Positions 15,972 through 25,146 are shown, counted from the stretch's first letter. The stretch: DNA of 64,000 bases from Streptomonospora nanhaiensis (GCF_013410565.1 NZ_JACCFO010000001.1:2108001-2172000); one strand, 5' to 3'. Translations and numbers: made by a program. Notes: generated by a model from the sequence alone, not told the origin.

Positions 15972-16889
15972 CTACCCCCGCCCCGCGGCCCCCGGCCGCA
16001 CCACGTTGGCCAGCGGCTCCCCGGCGGCCCAGCGGCGCAGCTGCTCGTCGACGAAGCGGCGGGCGCGCGGGTAGAACGCGGCGGCGCCGCCGCCCACGTG
16101 CGGGGTGATGTAGACGTTGGGCGCCTCCCACAGCGGGTGGTCGGCGGGCAGCGGCTCGGGGTCGGTGACGTCCAGGGCGGCGCGCACCCGGCCCTTCTCG
16201 GCCAGCAGGGCGGCGGTGTCCAGCAGCGGGCCGCGCCCGACGTTGACGACGAGGGCGTCGTCGGCCATCAGGGCCAGCTCGGCCGCGCCGATGAGCCCCT
16301 CGGTCTGGGGGGTGTGCGGCGCGGTCAGCACCACGACGTCGGCCTCGGGCAGCAGCGCGTGCAGGTCCTCGATGCCGTGCACGCCCTCGTCGGGGCGGGC
16401 GCGGCGGGCCAGGCGCACGACCTCGCACTCGTTGGGCACCAGCCGCCGCTCCAGCGCGGCGCCGATGCTGCCGTAGCCCACGATGAGCACCCGGCAGTCG
16501 GCCAGCGAGCGGGTGTAGTGCGGCTCCCAGCGGTGCGCGGTCTGGTCCAGCGACCAGCGGGGGAGCTCACGCTGGGCGGCCAGGATGAGCGCGAGCGCGT
16601 GCTCGGCGGTGCTGGCGTCGTGCAGGCCGCGCCCGTTGGCCAGTTCGACGCCGTCGGGCAGCACGGCCAGGGCGGTCTCGTAACCGGCGGTCAGCAGCTG
16701 CACGGCCCGCAGGTTGGGCATGCGCGCGATCAGGTCGAGGCGGGGGCCGCGGCCGTAGGGCACCACGTAGAAGGCCACCTCGGCGAGGTCGACGCCGGGC
16801 TCCCCGGTGCCGTCGTAGACGTCGCACACCACGCCCTCCGGCGCGTTCTCCCGGTTCTCCACCCACGGCACCAGCACGCGGTCGGCCAT
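15972..16889 (-). CDS. D-isomer-specific 2-hydroxyacid dehydrogenase
   Basis: NAD(P)-dependent oxidoreductase that interconverts a 2-oxoacid and a D-2-hydroxyacid; the substrate is not readable. The 305 residues show the family layout: a discontinuous substrate domain, the nucleotide site VLIVGYGSIGAALERR (about 136), and the catalytic set Arg in VVNVGRGPLLDT, Glu in DVTDPEPLPADHPLW and His in YITPHVGGG. The glycine motif lacks the usual Asp at its end (RRARPDE instead), which suggests NADP(H) rather than NAD(H). GGGGGAG seven bases upstream supports the ATG. Confidence 0.87.
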   Translation of the reverse strand: MADRVLVPWVENRENAPEGVVCDVYDGTGEPGVDLAEVAFYVVPYGRGPRLDLIARMPNLRAVQLLTAGYETALAVLPDGVELANGRGLHDASTAEHALALILAAQRELPRWSLDQTAHRWEPHYTRSLADCRVLIVGYGSIGAALERRLVPNECEVVRLARRARPDEGVHGIEDLHALLPEADVVVLTAPHTPQTEGLIGAAELALMADDALVVNVGRGPLLDTAALLAEKGRVRAALDVTDPEPLPADHPLWEAPNVYITPHVGGGAAAFYPRARRFVDEQLRRWAAGEPLANVVRPGAAGRG

Positions 16890-16975
16890 GCCCGCTCCCC
16901 CGATCCCAGTCGTCCTCTGCTGCTGGGCACCCTAGCGAAGCCGCCCGGAGGGGGCGGCGGGCGGGGACGCGGTGG

Positions 16976-17791
16976 TCAGGCGGCCGGGCGGGTCAGCTCG
17001 TAGCAGGCGATGGCGGCGGCCGCGGTGACGTTGAGGGAGTCCACGTCGCGGCCGGCCATGGGGATGCGCACGGGCGTGTCGGCCTGGGCCAGCCAGCGCG
17101 AGGACAGGCCGTCGCCCTCGCTGCCCAGCAGCAGTGCCGCGGGGCGGCCGGCCGCGGCGGCCAGGGCGGCGGGCAGCGGCACCGCGTCGGCTGCGGGCGT
17201 GAGGGCCATGAGGTGGAAGCCCCGCTCGCGCAGCAGGCCCAGGCCGCCGTACCAGTCGGTCAGGCGGCTGTAGGGCAGGGTGAACACGGCGCCCATGGAG
17301 ACCTTGATGGCGCGCCGGTAGAGGGGGTCGGCGCAGCGGGGCGCCAGCAGGGCGGCGTCCACGCCCAGTCCGGCGGCGCTGCGGAAGATGGCGCCGACGT
17401 TGGTGTGGTCGAGCACGTCCTCCAGGACGACGACGCGGCGGGCGCGCTCCAGCACGGCGCCGGGCTCGGGCAGGGGGCGGCGGTGGAAGGCCGCGAGGGC
17501 TCCGCGGTGCACGTCGAACCCGGTGAGGGATTCGGCGACCGCCTGGTCGACCACGTAGACGGGGGCGTCCACGGCCGCCGCGAGGTCGGCCAGGGCGTCG
17601 AGGCGGCGCCGGGTCAGCAGCAGCGAGCGGGGCGCGAACCCGGCGGTCAGGGCCCGGCGGATGACCTTGTCGCCCTCGGCCATGAACAGGCCGTGCTCGG
17701 CCTCGATGCTGCGGCGCAGGTTGGTGTCGCGCAGCCGCACGTAGTCGGCCAGCCGGGGGTCGGCGGGGTCGGGCACCTCGATGACGTCCAT
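16976..17791 (-). CDS. SpoU/TrmH-family RNA 2'-O-methyltransferase
   Basis: Methylates the 2'-hydroxyl of a ribose in rRNA or tRNA using S-adenosylmethionine. The 271 residues have an N-terminal substrate-binding domain (FMAEGDKVIRRAL, about 35-47) and the SPOUT knot with its three motifs: VVVLEDVLDHTNVGAIFRSA (motif 1, catalytic Asn/Arg), PAALLLGSEGDGLSSRW (motif 2) and VRIPMAGRDVDSLNVTAAAA (motif 3). The target nucleotide is unknown. No ribosome site precedes the ATG, but GATAAT ends eight bases before it, so the message is probably leaderless. A GTG two codons earlier (17797) is the alternative start. Confidence 0.88.
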   Translation of the reverse strand: MDVIEVPDPADPRLADYVRLRDTNLRRSIEAEHGLFMAEGDKVIRRALTAGFAPRSLLLTRRRLDALADLAAAVDAPVYVVDQAVAESLTGFDVHRGALAAFHRRPLPEPGAVLERARRVVVLEDVLDHTNVGAIFRSAAGLGVDAALLAPRCADPLYRRAIKVSMGAVFTLPYSRLTDWYGGLGLLRERGFHLMALTPAADAVPLPAALAAAAGRPAALLLGSEGDGLSSRWLAQADTPVRIPMAGRDVDSLNVTAAAAIACYELTRPAA

Positions 17792-17818
17792 GGCCACCGA
17801 TTATCGGCCGGTGGCGGC

Positions 17819-17840
17819 GCCGCCCGGGACGCCGGGCGGC
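17819..17840 (-). terminator. Terminator of the SSI-like gene
   Basis: A perfect 9-bp stem (GCCGCCCGG / CCGGGCGGC) with a 4-base loop lies just past the stop of the inhibitor gene and upstream of the methyltransferase start. Confidence 0.5.
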
Positions 17841-17858
17841 GGGGCGGGGCCCCGGGGG

Positions 17859-18386
17859 TCAGTCCAGCGGGGCGGTGACGGCGCGCAGCCGCTGCCAGCG
17901 CGCCTCCTCGCAGGAGTTGGCGCGGTTCAACTCGGTGCTGACCTCCTCGCCCTGCCAGGTGCCGGTGATGACGGCCTCCTGGGGGCCGTACTCGCGCTCG
18001 GTGCAGACCGAGCCGCGGGCGACCTCGGCGAAGGGGTTGTCGGCCGAGGCCTGGTCGTCGTCCTCGGCCCACTCGGCGGCCACGCGCGCGATCTCGGCGC
18101 AGGCGCCGGGGTCGGTGTCGGGGTCGCCGGTGCACTCCAGGTTCTGCACGTAGGCGTGGCCCTCGTCGACCACCTGGATGCGCAGGTCGCCCACCGGCGC
18201 CTCGGACAGCGTGCTGAGGTCGCTGACGCGGTCGGCCTCGGAGTCGGCCGCCGCCGGGGGTTCGGGAGCCGTCATCGACCCGCCCACGGCGACGCCGTAG
18301 GCGAGCGCTCCACCGAGGCAGAGCGAACCGAGGACCGCGGTTCCAATCGAACCGAGCAGTCCGCGGCGGGGGTTTCGCTGGGACAT
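17859..18386 (-). CDS. Membrane-anchored subtilisin-inhibitor-like (SSI) protein
   Basis: 175 residues: a positively charged N-terminus (MSQRNPRRG), one hydrophobic segment (about 12-36), an acidic spacer, and an SSI-like domain. The domain keeps the family's cysteine frame (LECTGDP, DPGACAEIARVAAE, SVCTEREYGP, ANSCEEARWQ) and the TGTWQGEEVST strand that matches the GVWQGK strand of Streptomyces SSI. Aligning YGP with the YDP after the SSI reactive bond places Arg at P1, which would favour trypsin-like proteases. Classical SSIs are freely secreted; here the hydrophobic segment has no clear cleavage site, so it may stay anchored. Confidence 0.75.
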   Translation of the reverse strand: MSQRNPRRGLLGSIGTAVLGSLCLGGALAYGVAVGGSMTAPEPPAAADSEADRVSDLSTLSEAPVGDLRIQVVDEGHAYVQNLECTGDPDTDPGACAEIARVAAEWAEDDDQASADNPFAEVARGSVCTEREYGPQEAVITGTWQGEEVSTELNRANSCEEARWQRLRAVTAPLD

Positions 18387-18719
18387 GGCCGCCACTCTAG
18401 GAAGTCGTTCGGTTGCGCATCGGAGCAACGGGGAAAGCTCCCGCATCGCTCCTGATTCCCGTGATTGCGCCCATCGCACCTGGCTCGCCGGGGAGTCGGC
18501 GTCCCGGCGCCGCGGCGCACCGGGAGGGTCCGGCCGCGCGAATGCGCGTATCGCAAGATACCGGTCGAAGCCGAGTACGCATACTAGCCATGTCCGGTGT
18601 GAGTGGTCACCATCGGTCCGCGGTTCGCTGCGCGGCGGGATGTGGCCCTTCTCTCTTTCGTTACCAGCGAGTAAGGTCGTCGCCCGACCCCCCGTCGCGC
18701 ACCTGCCCTCGGAGAGAAC
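18387..18719. promoter_or_regulatory. Divergent promoter region, inhibitor gene and binding-protein gene
   Basis: 333 bp without a gene. It includes a -10-like CATACT near 18580 and, close to the plus-strand gene, the imperfect palindrome TTACCAGCGAGTAA (18661-18674) followed by AGGTCG. Either may control the gene at 18720. Nothing else stands out. Confidence 0.35.
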
Positions 18720-20414
18720 GTGCCCAACGGCCGACACCGCCAGCCCTCGCGCGCCCGCGCCGCGCTGGCCTCCCCGCTCGGATTCACCGCGGTCGCGGTC
18801 GCGCTGATCGCCGTGCTCAGCGTGGCGATCCCCTATGCCGTGCGGCTGGCCGGCTGCGGCGAGACCCGCTACCTGCGGGTGGCGGGCGCGCTGGGCATCG
18901 CGCCGGTGCTCCAGTCGGCGGCCGACGAGTTCAACGACGCCGGCCACGAGTACTCCGGCACGTGCGTGTTCGCCCAGGCGGCGGAGGTCCCGCCGCACCG
19001 CGTCATGACCGAGCTGTCGGGCGGCGGCGCGGGCGGCTCCGGCGTCGTGCCCGACGTGTGGGTGCCGGAGTCCTCGGCGTGGGTGGAGCTGGCCCGGGTC
19101 TCGGAGTCGGGGGCGCGCACGATCGAGACCGAGCCGCGCTCGCTGGCCTCCTCGCCGGTGGTGGTGGCGGTGCCGCGGGGCACGGACGGCGTGGCCGCGA
19201 GCTGGGAGGCACTGCTGCCGGGGGAGCGGCCCGAGGGCAGCCCCCTGGTGATGGTGGACCCCAACCGGGGTGTGCCGGGCATGGCGGCCATGCACGCCGT
19301 GCGCGGCATCCTGGGCACCGGCGACGCGGCCGACACCGCCATGACCGACTTCGTGCGCGACGCCCAGCCCGACACCGCCTTCGGCGAGATCGACCTCGCC
19401 GGGGTGTACCCGGCGCCGTCCGGCGCCGCGCCGGTGGCGGTGGTGCCCGAACAGGCCGTGGCCGCCTACAACGCCGACGGCCCCAAGACCCCGCTGGAGG
19501 CGCTGTACCCCCGGGAGGGCACGGTCAGCCTCGACTACCCCTTCGTCACGGCCGGGGACGACCCGGTCGTGCGCGAGGCGGCCGACGACCTGTTCGACGT
19601 GCTCAGCGGCGAGGGCTACCGGGAGCGGCTGCGCGACATGGGCTTCCGCGACCCCGACGGCGCGGCGCCGGACCGGCTGGCCGGCCTGGCCGGGCTGGAC
19701 CCCGCGCGGCCGCGCACCCACGACGACCTGACCGGCGACGCGCTGCTGTCGGCGGTGGAGGACTGGAACCGGCTGTCGATGCCCTCGCGGGCGCTGGTGC
19801 TGGCCGACGTCTCGGCGCACATGCGGGCCGACATCGCCCCCGGCGGCCCCAGCCGGCTGGAGGTCACCCGCCAGGCCGCGCTGCTGGGCCTGACGCTGTT
19901 CCCCGACGACACCGACATGGGGCTGTGGCTGCTCTCCGACGAGTTCGGCGAGACGGGCCGGGAGGAGGCCGAGGGGCTGGCGGAGCTGGGCAGCTCCGAC
20001 GCCGGCAGCGGCACCACCCGGCGCGAGGAGCTGCAGGCGATCGCCGAGGACATCGGCGTGGAGGGCGGCGGTTCGCGGCTCTACGACAACATCCTGGCGG
20101 CCTACGAGACCGTGGACGGCTCCTATGAGGAGGACCACATCAACAGCGTCATCGTGCTCACCGCCGGGCGGGACGACGGCTCCAGCGAGATCTCCCACGG
20201 CGAACTGGTGGCCGAACTGCAGGACCGGTTCGACCCCGAGCGCCCGGTGACGCTCTTCATCATCGCCTTCGGCGACCAGCCCGAGCGGGCCGAACTGGCG
20301 GAGATCGCGGCGGCCACCAGCGGCACGCTCTCAGTCGCCGACGACCCCGGCGAGATCGGCGACATCTTCCTCAGCTCGATCTCGCGCCGGCTGTGCGTCC
20401 CCGACTGCGAGTAG
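18720..20414 (+). CDS. Extracellular binding-protein / von Willebrand A domain protein with degenerate MIDAS
   Basis: 564 residues: one N-terminal membrane segment (about 18-42), then a periplasmic-binding-type domain (about 50-330; RYLRVAGALGIAPVLQSAAD, VVPDVWVPESSAWVELA), then a von Willebrand A domain to the C-terminus. The metal site that normally reads DxSxS is VLADVSAHMRAD here, so the second and third ligands are altered, although TAGRDDGS and the closing IAFGDQPERAELAEIA segment remain. The protein faces outside, tethered to the membrane. The GTG start follows GGAGAG. The next gene downstream is a paralogue with an intact metal site. The ligand is unknown. Confidence 0.8.
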   Translation: MPNGRHRQPSRARAALASPLGFTAVAVALIAVLSVAIPYAVRLAGCGETRYLRVAGALGIAPVLQSAADEFNDAGHEYSGTCVFAQAAEVPPHRVMTELSGGGAGGSGVVPDVWVPESSAWVELARVSESGARTIETEPRSLASSPVVVAVPRGTDGVAASWEALLPGERPEGSPLVMVDPNRGVPGMAAMHAVRGILGTGDAADTAMTDFVRDAQPDTAFGEIDLAGVYPAPSGAAPVAVVPEQAVAAYNADGPKTPLEALYPREGTVSLDYPFVTAGDDPVVREAADDLFDVLSGEGYRERLRDMGFRDPDGAAPDRLAGLAGLDPARPRTHDDLTGDALLSAVEDWNRLSMPSRALVLADVSAHMRADIAPGGPSRLEVTRQAALLGLTLFPDDTDMGLWLLSDEFGETGREEAEGLAELGSSDAGSGTTRREELQAIAEDIGVEGGGSRLYDNILAAYETVDGSYEEDHINSVIVLTAGRDDGSSEISHGELVAELQDRFDPERPVTLFIIAFGDQPERAELAEIAAATSGTLSVADDPGEIGDIFLSSISRRLCVPDCE

Positions 20415-20584
20415 GGCCCGCCGCGGCACCCGCGGCCGGTCACGATCGGATAACAGTGTCACGCGCCGTGGCGGGCGCGGCGGGCGGCCGGGGCCGGGCG
20501 TGCGGTTTCGCGAAAGCCCTGGCGGCCCGCCCGTCGCGCACCGTGAGCAAGATCATCCGCCGGCCTCGGCGGCGACCCCCGACT

Positions 20585-20604
20585 TTTAACCCGTCTTTAA
20601 CCCG
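20585..20604. promoter_or_regulatory. 11-bp-spaced direct repeat TTTAACCCG
   Basis: TTTAACCCG occurs at 20585-20593 and 20596-20604, one helical turn apart, about 70 bp before the next gene. Such spacing is typical of tandem sites for OmpR/PhoP-class regulators. The 257-bp gap holds no gene. Confidence 0.4.
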
Positions 20605-20671
20605 ATTCCGGACTTAAGTACCTTTCTCCACACATCCCCCTCCCCTGCTCCAGACCCCGTGAGGAACGATC

Positions 20672-22471
20672 TTGGGACGCCATCGCGGAACCCCCGAAGA
20701 CGAACCGGCCCGGCCGGCCCCCCGCGGCCGGGGCGACCGCCGCTCGTCCCGGCGGCGCCGGCGGCGCGGCCGGGCCGTCACGGCGCTGGCCGCCGCCCTC
20801 GCCGTCGTGGTCGGCCTGGGCGTCACCGGCTGGTACGTCCTGCAGGGCCGCGGCTCCTGCGGCGGCGAGGACGTGGCCCTCGACGTCGCGGCCAGCCCCG
20901 AGATCGCGCCCGCGCTGCGCGAGATCGCCGCCGGCTTCAACGCCGACAACCCCGGCGTCGACGGCCGCTGCGTGGCGGTGGAGGTGCGCGGCGCGGAGTC
21001 GGCCAACATGACCTACGGCATCACCGGGTCGGGCCCGGCCATGGGCGACACCGGCTCCGACGTCTGGATCCCCGACTCCTCGCTGTGGTCCAACCTGGTC
21101 AAGGAGGACGGCGGCGACGCGGTGTTCACCGACACCGGCACGTCCGTGGCCTCCTCGCCGCTGGTCCTGGCCCGGCCCGCCGAGGACGGCGAGGACGGGG
21201 AGGAGGAGGCGCCCTCCTGGGACTCCCTGGTGCCCACCTCGGCGCCCACCGCCGGCGACACCGGCACCGACGTCCGCCTCGTCGACCCGGTGCGCAGCTC
21301 GGCCGGGCTGGCCACGCTCGCGCTCGTGGCCGGCGCCGTCGGCCAGGAGGAGCAGGAGGAGAACGGCCCGCGACTGGTGGCCGCCCTCCAGGCGCTGCAG
21401 CGGGGGGTGGCCCCCGACGAGGAGTCGGCCTTCGGCGTCCTCACCGAGGAGGGAGAGTCCGGCCGCCTCCTGGTGATCTCCGAGCAGGCGGCCTGGCGCT
21501 ACAACTCCGAGCACGAGCGCTCGCCCGCCCGCGTGGGCTACCCCGCCGGCGGCACCTACGCCCTCGACTACCCCTACATCGACCGCAGCACCGACCCGGT
21601 CGTCTCGCGCGCGGCCGACCTGTTCCGCGAACGGCTCACCCGCGACGCCGCCCAGGAGGTCATCACCGCGCACGGGTTCCGCACCCCCGGGGGCACCGCC
21701 GACCCCGAGGTCCTGGACCCGGCCGAGGGCTTCCAGCGGCAGATGCCCGAGGACCTGCCGGTGCCCTCCACGCAGAACGTGCAGCGCCTCACCCAGGCGT
21801 GGAACCGGCTCAAGCTCGACTCGCGGCTGCTGACGGTCGTGGACGTGTCGGGCTCGATGCTGGAGGAGGTCCCCGGCACCGGGATGAACCGCATGCAGGT
21901 CACCACGACGGCGGCCGTGGAGGGGCTCAACCTGTTCCCCGAGGACGCCGAGCACGGGCTGTGGCGGTTCTCCGTGGGCATCAACAACGACCTGGACTAC
22001 GAGGAGCTGCTGCCGGTGCGCGAGCTGACCGCCGAGGTCGACGGCGGCACGCAGAAGGACGCGCTGGAGACCACGCTGGCCGGGCTCCAGCCGGTGCCCG
22101 ACGGCGACACCGGGCTCTACGACACCTACCTCGCCGCCTACCGGCAGATGTCGCGCACCTACAAGCCCGACCGGGTCAACTCCATCCTCATGCTGACCGA
22201 CGGCAACAACGACGACCCCGACAGCATCAGCCTGGAGGAGCTGCTGACCACGCTGGAGGAGGAGTCGTCGACGGTGCGGCCCATCCCCGTCTTCACGATC
22301 GCCTTCGGGCCCGACATCGACCCCGAGCCGCTGGAGCGCATCGCCGAGGTCACCGGCGGGGCGGCCTACACCACCGAGGACCCCACCGAGATCGGCGACA
22401 TCTTCCTCCAGGCGTTCTCCCAGCGCCTGGAGCCCACCCCCGGGGAGGACGCCGCCGGAGACGGCGGGTAG
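20672..22471 (+). CDS. Extracellular binding-protein / von Willebrand A domain protein, intact MIDAS
   Basis: 599 residues with an Arg-rich cytoplasmic start, one membrane segment (about 36-56), a binding-protein-like domain (VALDVAASPEIAPALREIAA, GSDVWIPDSSLWSNLV) and a C-terminal von Willebrand A domain. The metal site VVDVSGSMLEEV is complete, as are the TDGNNDDPD loop and the FTIAFGPDIDPEPLERIAEV end. It is the paralogue of the preceding gene, sharing DYPYI/DYPFV, the IPDSSLW/VPESSAW pair and the EIGDIFL ending. The TTG start has GAGG seven bases upstream. The pair is probably a surface receptor system; no transporter genes accompany it. Confidence 0.82.
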   Translation: MGRHRGTPEDEPARPAPRGRGDRRSSRRRRRRGRAVTALAAALAVVVGLGVTGWYVLQGRGSCGGEDVALDVAASPEIAPALREIAAGFNADNPGVDGRCVAVEVRGAESANMTYGITGSGPAMGDTGSDVWIPDSSLWSNLVKEDGGDAVFTDTGTSVASSPLVLARPAEDGEDGEEEAPSWDSLVPTSAPTAGDTGTDVRLVDPVRSSAGLATLALVAGAVGQEEQEENGPRLVAALQALQRGVAPDEESAFGVLTEEGESGRLLVISEQAAWRYNSEHERSPARVGYPAGGTYALDYPYIDRSTDPVVSRAADLFRERLTRDAAQEVITAHGFRTPGGTADPEVLDPAEGFQRQMPEDLPVPSTQNVQRLTQAWNRLKLDSRLLTVVDVSGSMLEEVPGTGMNRMQVTTTAAVEGLNLFPEDAEHGLWRFSVGINNDLDYEELLPVRELTAEVDGGTQKDALETTLAGLQPVPDGDTGLYDTYLAAYRQMSRTYKPDRVNSILMLTDGNNDDPDSISLEELLTTLEEESSTVRPIPVFTIAFGPDIDPEPLERIAEVTGGAAYTTEDPTEIGDIFLQAFSQRLEPTPGEDAAGDGG

Positions 22472-22488
22472 CTCCGCGTGGCGGAGCT
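22470..22488 (+). terminator. Short terminator after the second binding-protein/VWA gene
   Basis: AGCTCCGC-GTG-GCGGAGCT, a perfect 8-bp stem overlapping the stop codon and followed by GTTCC. Confidence 0.5.
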
Positions 22489-22615
22489 GTTCCGCACCGT
22501 CCTCCGGCGGGGTTAGTTCATCCTGTCCTCCGGGTGCCCAGATCCGCCCAAGCCTGGACTTAGCGGACGACTTCACGTACTCAAAGGGGGTTGGTACGCG
22601 AGGGAGCGGTGAGAG

Positions 22616-23290
22616 GTGGCTGCTGTGGTCGACGCGTGGATGCCGGGGGCCAAACGGGTCTGCTGCTCGAACGCGAGAGGAGGACAGCTCCAGGGCGGCG
22701 CGCCCCGCGCCGTGTGGACGACGACCGAGTCCGACCCCGCCGCGCTCTCGGCGCGGGCGGTGGCCCAGCGCCTCGTCGCCGACGGACGCAGCGCCCACCT
22801 GGTGTGGAACCCCCTCACCGGGGAGACCGCGCAGTTGCTGCCCGCGACCGCGGCGGCCGCGGGCCAGCTCAACCCCGACGGCACCGACCGCGCCTGCGAG
22901 GGGCGGGTGTGCCTGGTCATCCAGGTCATCGGCCACACGCTGGCGCCTTTCACCGACAGCCCGCTGCGCGGCCTGGAGCCCATCCTGCGCTGGCTGGACT
23001 CCTGGCGGGTGCCCAGACGCTGGCCGGCGGGCACCCCGCCGGCACGCCCCGGACTGCCCGAGGACTGCCAGAGCGAGCGGCTGTGGGCGCGCGGCGGCCA
23101 CTTCGGGCACTCCCAGGTGCCCGGCGCCACCGCCGCCGGCCCCGGCGCGATCGCGCCGCAGCGGCTGCTGGACCCGGACCGCCGCCCGCCGGCGCCCGGC
23201 CCGGCGGTACCTCCGCCGCGTCCCGTCCCGGCGCCCGCCGATCGGCCCGGCGCGGGCGCCCGGCCCTACGTGGGGGCGGCCCGCGGCTGA
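22616..23290 (+). CDS. Amidase/PGRP-like protein with missing zinc ligands
   Basis: 224 residues. The order of segments (PRAVWTTTESDP, AHLVWNPLTGETAQLLPA, GRVCLVIQVIGHTLAPFTDS, WRVPRRWPAG, GGHFGHSQVPG) follows the peptidoglycan-recognition / N-acetylmuramoyl-L-alanine amidase fold of many actinomycete proteins. Two usual zinc positions look lost: the first strand reads VWTTTE where a His is expected, and the HxDP usually found after the GHSQVPG motif is absent. It may bind rather than cut wall fragments. No signal peptide is obvious; the tail is Pro-rich. GTG start with GGGAG upstream. Fold assignment is by pattern only. Confidence 0.6.
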   Translation: MAAVVDAWMPGAKRVCCSNARGGQLQGGAPRAVWTTTESDPAALSARAVAQRLVADGRSAHLVWNPLTGETAQLLPATAAAAGQLNPDGTDRACEGRVCLVIQVIGHTLAPFTDSPLRGLEPILRWLDSWRVPRRWPAGTPPARPGLPEDCQSERLWARGGHFGHSQVPGATAAGPGAIAPQRLLDPDRRPPAPGPAVPPPRPVPAPADRPGAGARPYVGAARG

Positions 23291-23352
23291 GGGGCGGTGA
23301 GGGCCCGGGAGGGCGGTCTGCGCCGGTCCGCGCACCCCTTAGTCTGTCGGCC

Positions 23353-25146
23353 ATGGGTGGATCGATCGAGCCAGGCTGGTACGCGGACCCGCAGGGCGGC
23401 GAGGACCGGCTGCGATGGTGGAACGGTGAGGAGTGGACGCAGCACGTGCGTTCGCTCTCCGAAGTCCAGGGCGGCGCGCCGGCGGCCGACGCCGAGGACC
23501 CGACCGCCGACCTGGGCGGGGCGGCCGCGCAGGGTCCCGACGCCGAGCGCACCGCGCCCGACCTCGGCGGATCCGCGGCCATCGGCGACGAGCCCAGCAC
23601 CATGCGCATCGACCCCGGACAGTGGCCCCCGGCCGCGCCGCCCCGGTCCGAGCCGCCGCCGGCCGACGACGAGCCCAGCACCATGCGCATCGACCCGGGC
23701 CAGTGGGCCCCGTCGGCGCCGCCCGCCCCGGCCCCCGCCGAGGAGGAGCCCACGGCCGACCTGGGCGGCGCCGACGCCACCATGCGTGTTTCCCCCCAGG
23801 CCGGTTCCGGCCACATCCGGCCCGCGCCGGACGACGAGGAGCCCACCGCCGACATCGCCGGACCGGCCGACGGCGCCACCATGCGCTTCGACCCCCGCAG
23901 CCCCGCCGCGCCCTCCCCCGCCGACGACGAACCCACCGCCGACATCGGCGGCGGGGCCGGTTCGACCATGCGCTTCGACCCCGGCACGCCCGCGAGCGCC
24001 GGGTACTCCCCCGCCGACGAGGAGCCCACCGCCGACGTGCAGGCGGCCTCCACCATGCGCATCGACCCCTTCAAGGCCAACGACGACCCCACCGCCGACC
24101 TCAAGGGCGGCGGGTCCTCCTCCGGCGACGACGCCGCTCCCCGCACGGCGGTGTTCAACCCCGACGACCCCATGCTGACGGCGGGCGCCGACAGCGGCGC
24201 GGCCGAGGCCAAGCCCCGCAAGCGGTTCAGCTTCAACAAGCTGCTCGGAGACCTCAAGGAGGGCCTGTCGGAGATCTCCGAGGAGCGCAGGCAGCGTCAG
24301 GAGGAGGAGCGCAAGAAGGCCGAGGCCGAGGCCAAGCGGCGCGCGGAGGAGCAGGCCAGGTACGCCGAGGAGCAGGCCAAGCGGGCGGAGGAGGAGGCCA
24401 GGCGCCGCGCCGCCGAGGACGAGGAGCGGCGCGAGCGGGAGGCGCGCGAGGCCGCCGAGCGCCCGGCCGGGGCGGCGCCCGCGGCGCCCCCGGAGCCGCC
24501 CGCCGACGCCAAGTCCCCGTCGGGTTACCCCGCGCCGCCCTCGGGGCCGCAGCCCTCGCACGGGTCCGGCGCCGCGCCGTCGTCCCCGCCCGGCTACCCG
24601 CCGGTTTCCTACCCCGCGCCGCCCGCGCCGGGCCCCTCGGGGCCGCAGCGCGGCTTCGGCGACCGGCCCGCCGCCTATCCGCCGCCGTCGGGCCCCCAGC
24701 CGGGGTTCCACCCGGGATCGGGCTACCCCCCGCCGCCCGGCCCCGGATACGCCCCCTCCCCCTACGGCCCCCAGCCGCCCGCGCCGCCGGCGCCCCCCAA
24801 GGGGCGCGGCCGCCGCAACCGCTCCCAGCCGCCCGTTCCCCAGGGCTACCCGGGCGGCCCGCCGCCCATGGGCTATCCGCCGCACGCCGCCCAGCCGCCG
24901 CAGGGCCCGGCCGCCGGGGGCTACGGCCCGCCCGGCGCGCAGGGCTGGGGCGGGGCGCCCGGCGGCGGCCCGGCGCAGTGGAACCGCCCGCAGCCGCCCC
25001 CTCAGCAGCGGCCCAAGGAGCGCAAGCGCGGAGGCTGCGGCGGGTGCATGGGCTGCTTCATGTTCGTGCTGATCCTGCTCCTGGTGCTGCTGGTCGGCGG
25101 CGCCTACCTGCAGCTTTCCGGCACCGTCGACTTCCTCGGCACGTAG
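23353..25146 (+). CDS. DUF2510 membrane protein with threonine-motif repeats and coiled coil
   Basis: 597 residues in clear sections. An N-terminal DUF2510 motif ([20 protein letters not shown]) is followed by a repeat region (about 50-270) in which EPTAD(L/I) and (S/A)TMR(I/F)DP alternate about eight and seven times. Then come a charged coiled coil rich in Glu, Arg and Ala (about 300-375), a Pro/Gly/Tyr-rich region (about 385-555), a GGCGGCMGC cysteine cluster, and one membrane segment near the C-terminus. Short PTAD/TMR units in acidic context resemble phosphothreonine sites read by FHA domains, but no kinase or FHA gene is in the window. No ribosome site precedes the ATG. Confidence 0.75.
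   Translation: MGGSIEPGWYADPQGGEDRLRWWNGEEWTQHVRSLSEVQGGAPAADAEDPTADLGGAAAQGPDAERTAPDLGGSAAIGDEPSTMRIDPGQWPPAAPPRSEPPPADDEPSTMRIDPGQWAPSAPPAPAPAEEEPTADLGGADATMRVSPQAGSGHIRPAPDDEEPTADIAGPADGATMRFDPRSPAAPSPADDEPTADIGGGAGSTMRFDPGTPASAGYSPADEEPTADVQAASTMRIDPFKANDDPTADLKGGGSSSGDDAAPRTAVFNPDDPMLTAGADSGAAEAKPRKRFSFNKLLGDLKEGLSEISEERRQRQEEERKKAEAEAKRRAEEQARYAEEQAKRAEEEARRRAAEDEERREREAREAAERPAGAAPAAPPEPPADAKSPSGYPAPPSGPQPSHGSGAAPSSPPGYPPVSYPAPPAPGPSGPQRGFGDRPAAYPPPSGPQPGFHPGSGYPPPPGPGYAPSPYGPQPPAPPAPPKGRGRRNRSQPPVPQGYPGGPPPMGYPPHAAQPPQGPAAGGYGPPGAQGWGGAPGGGPAQWNRPQPPPQQRPKERKRGGCGGCMGCFMFVLILLLVLLVGGAYLQLSGTVDFLGT

Noticed and set aside
20597-23335. A 900-codon minus-strand open frame opposite the second VWA gene
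   Set aside because: High G+C removes stop codons from the complementary frame. The plus strand carries the VWA and amidase-like motifs; the minus frame has none.
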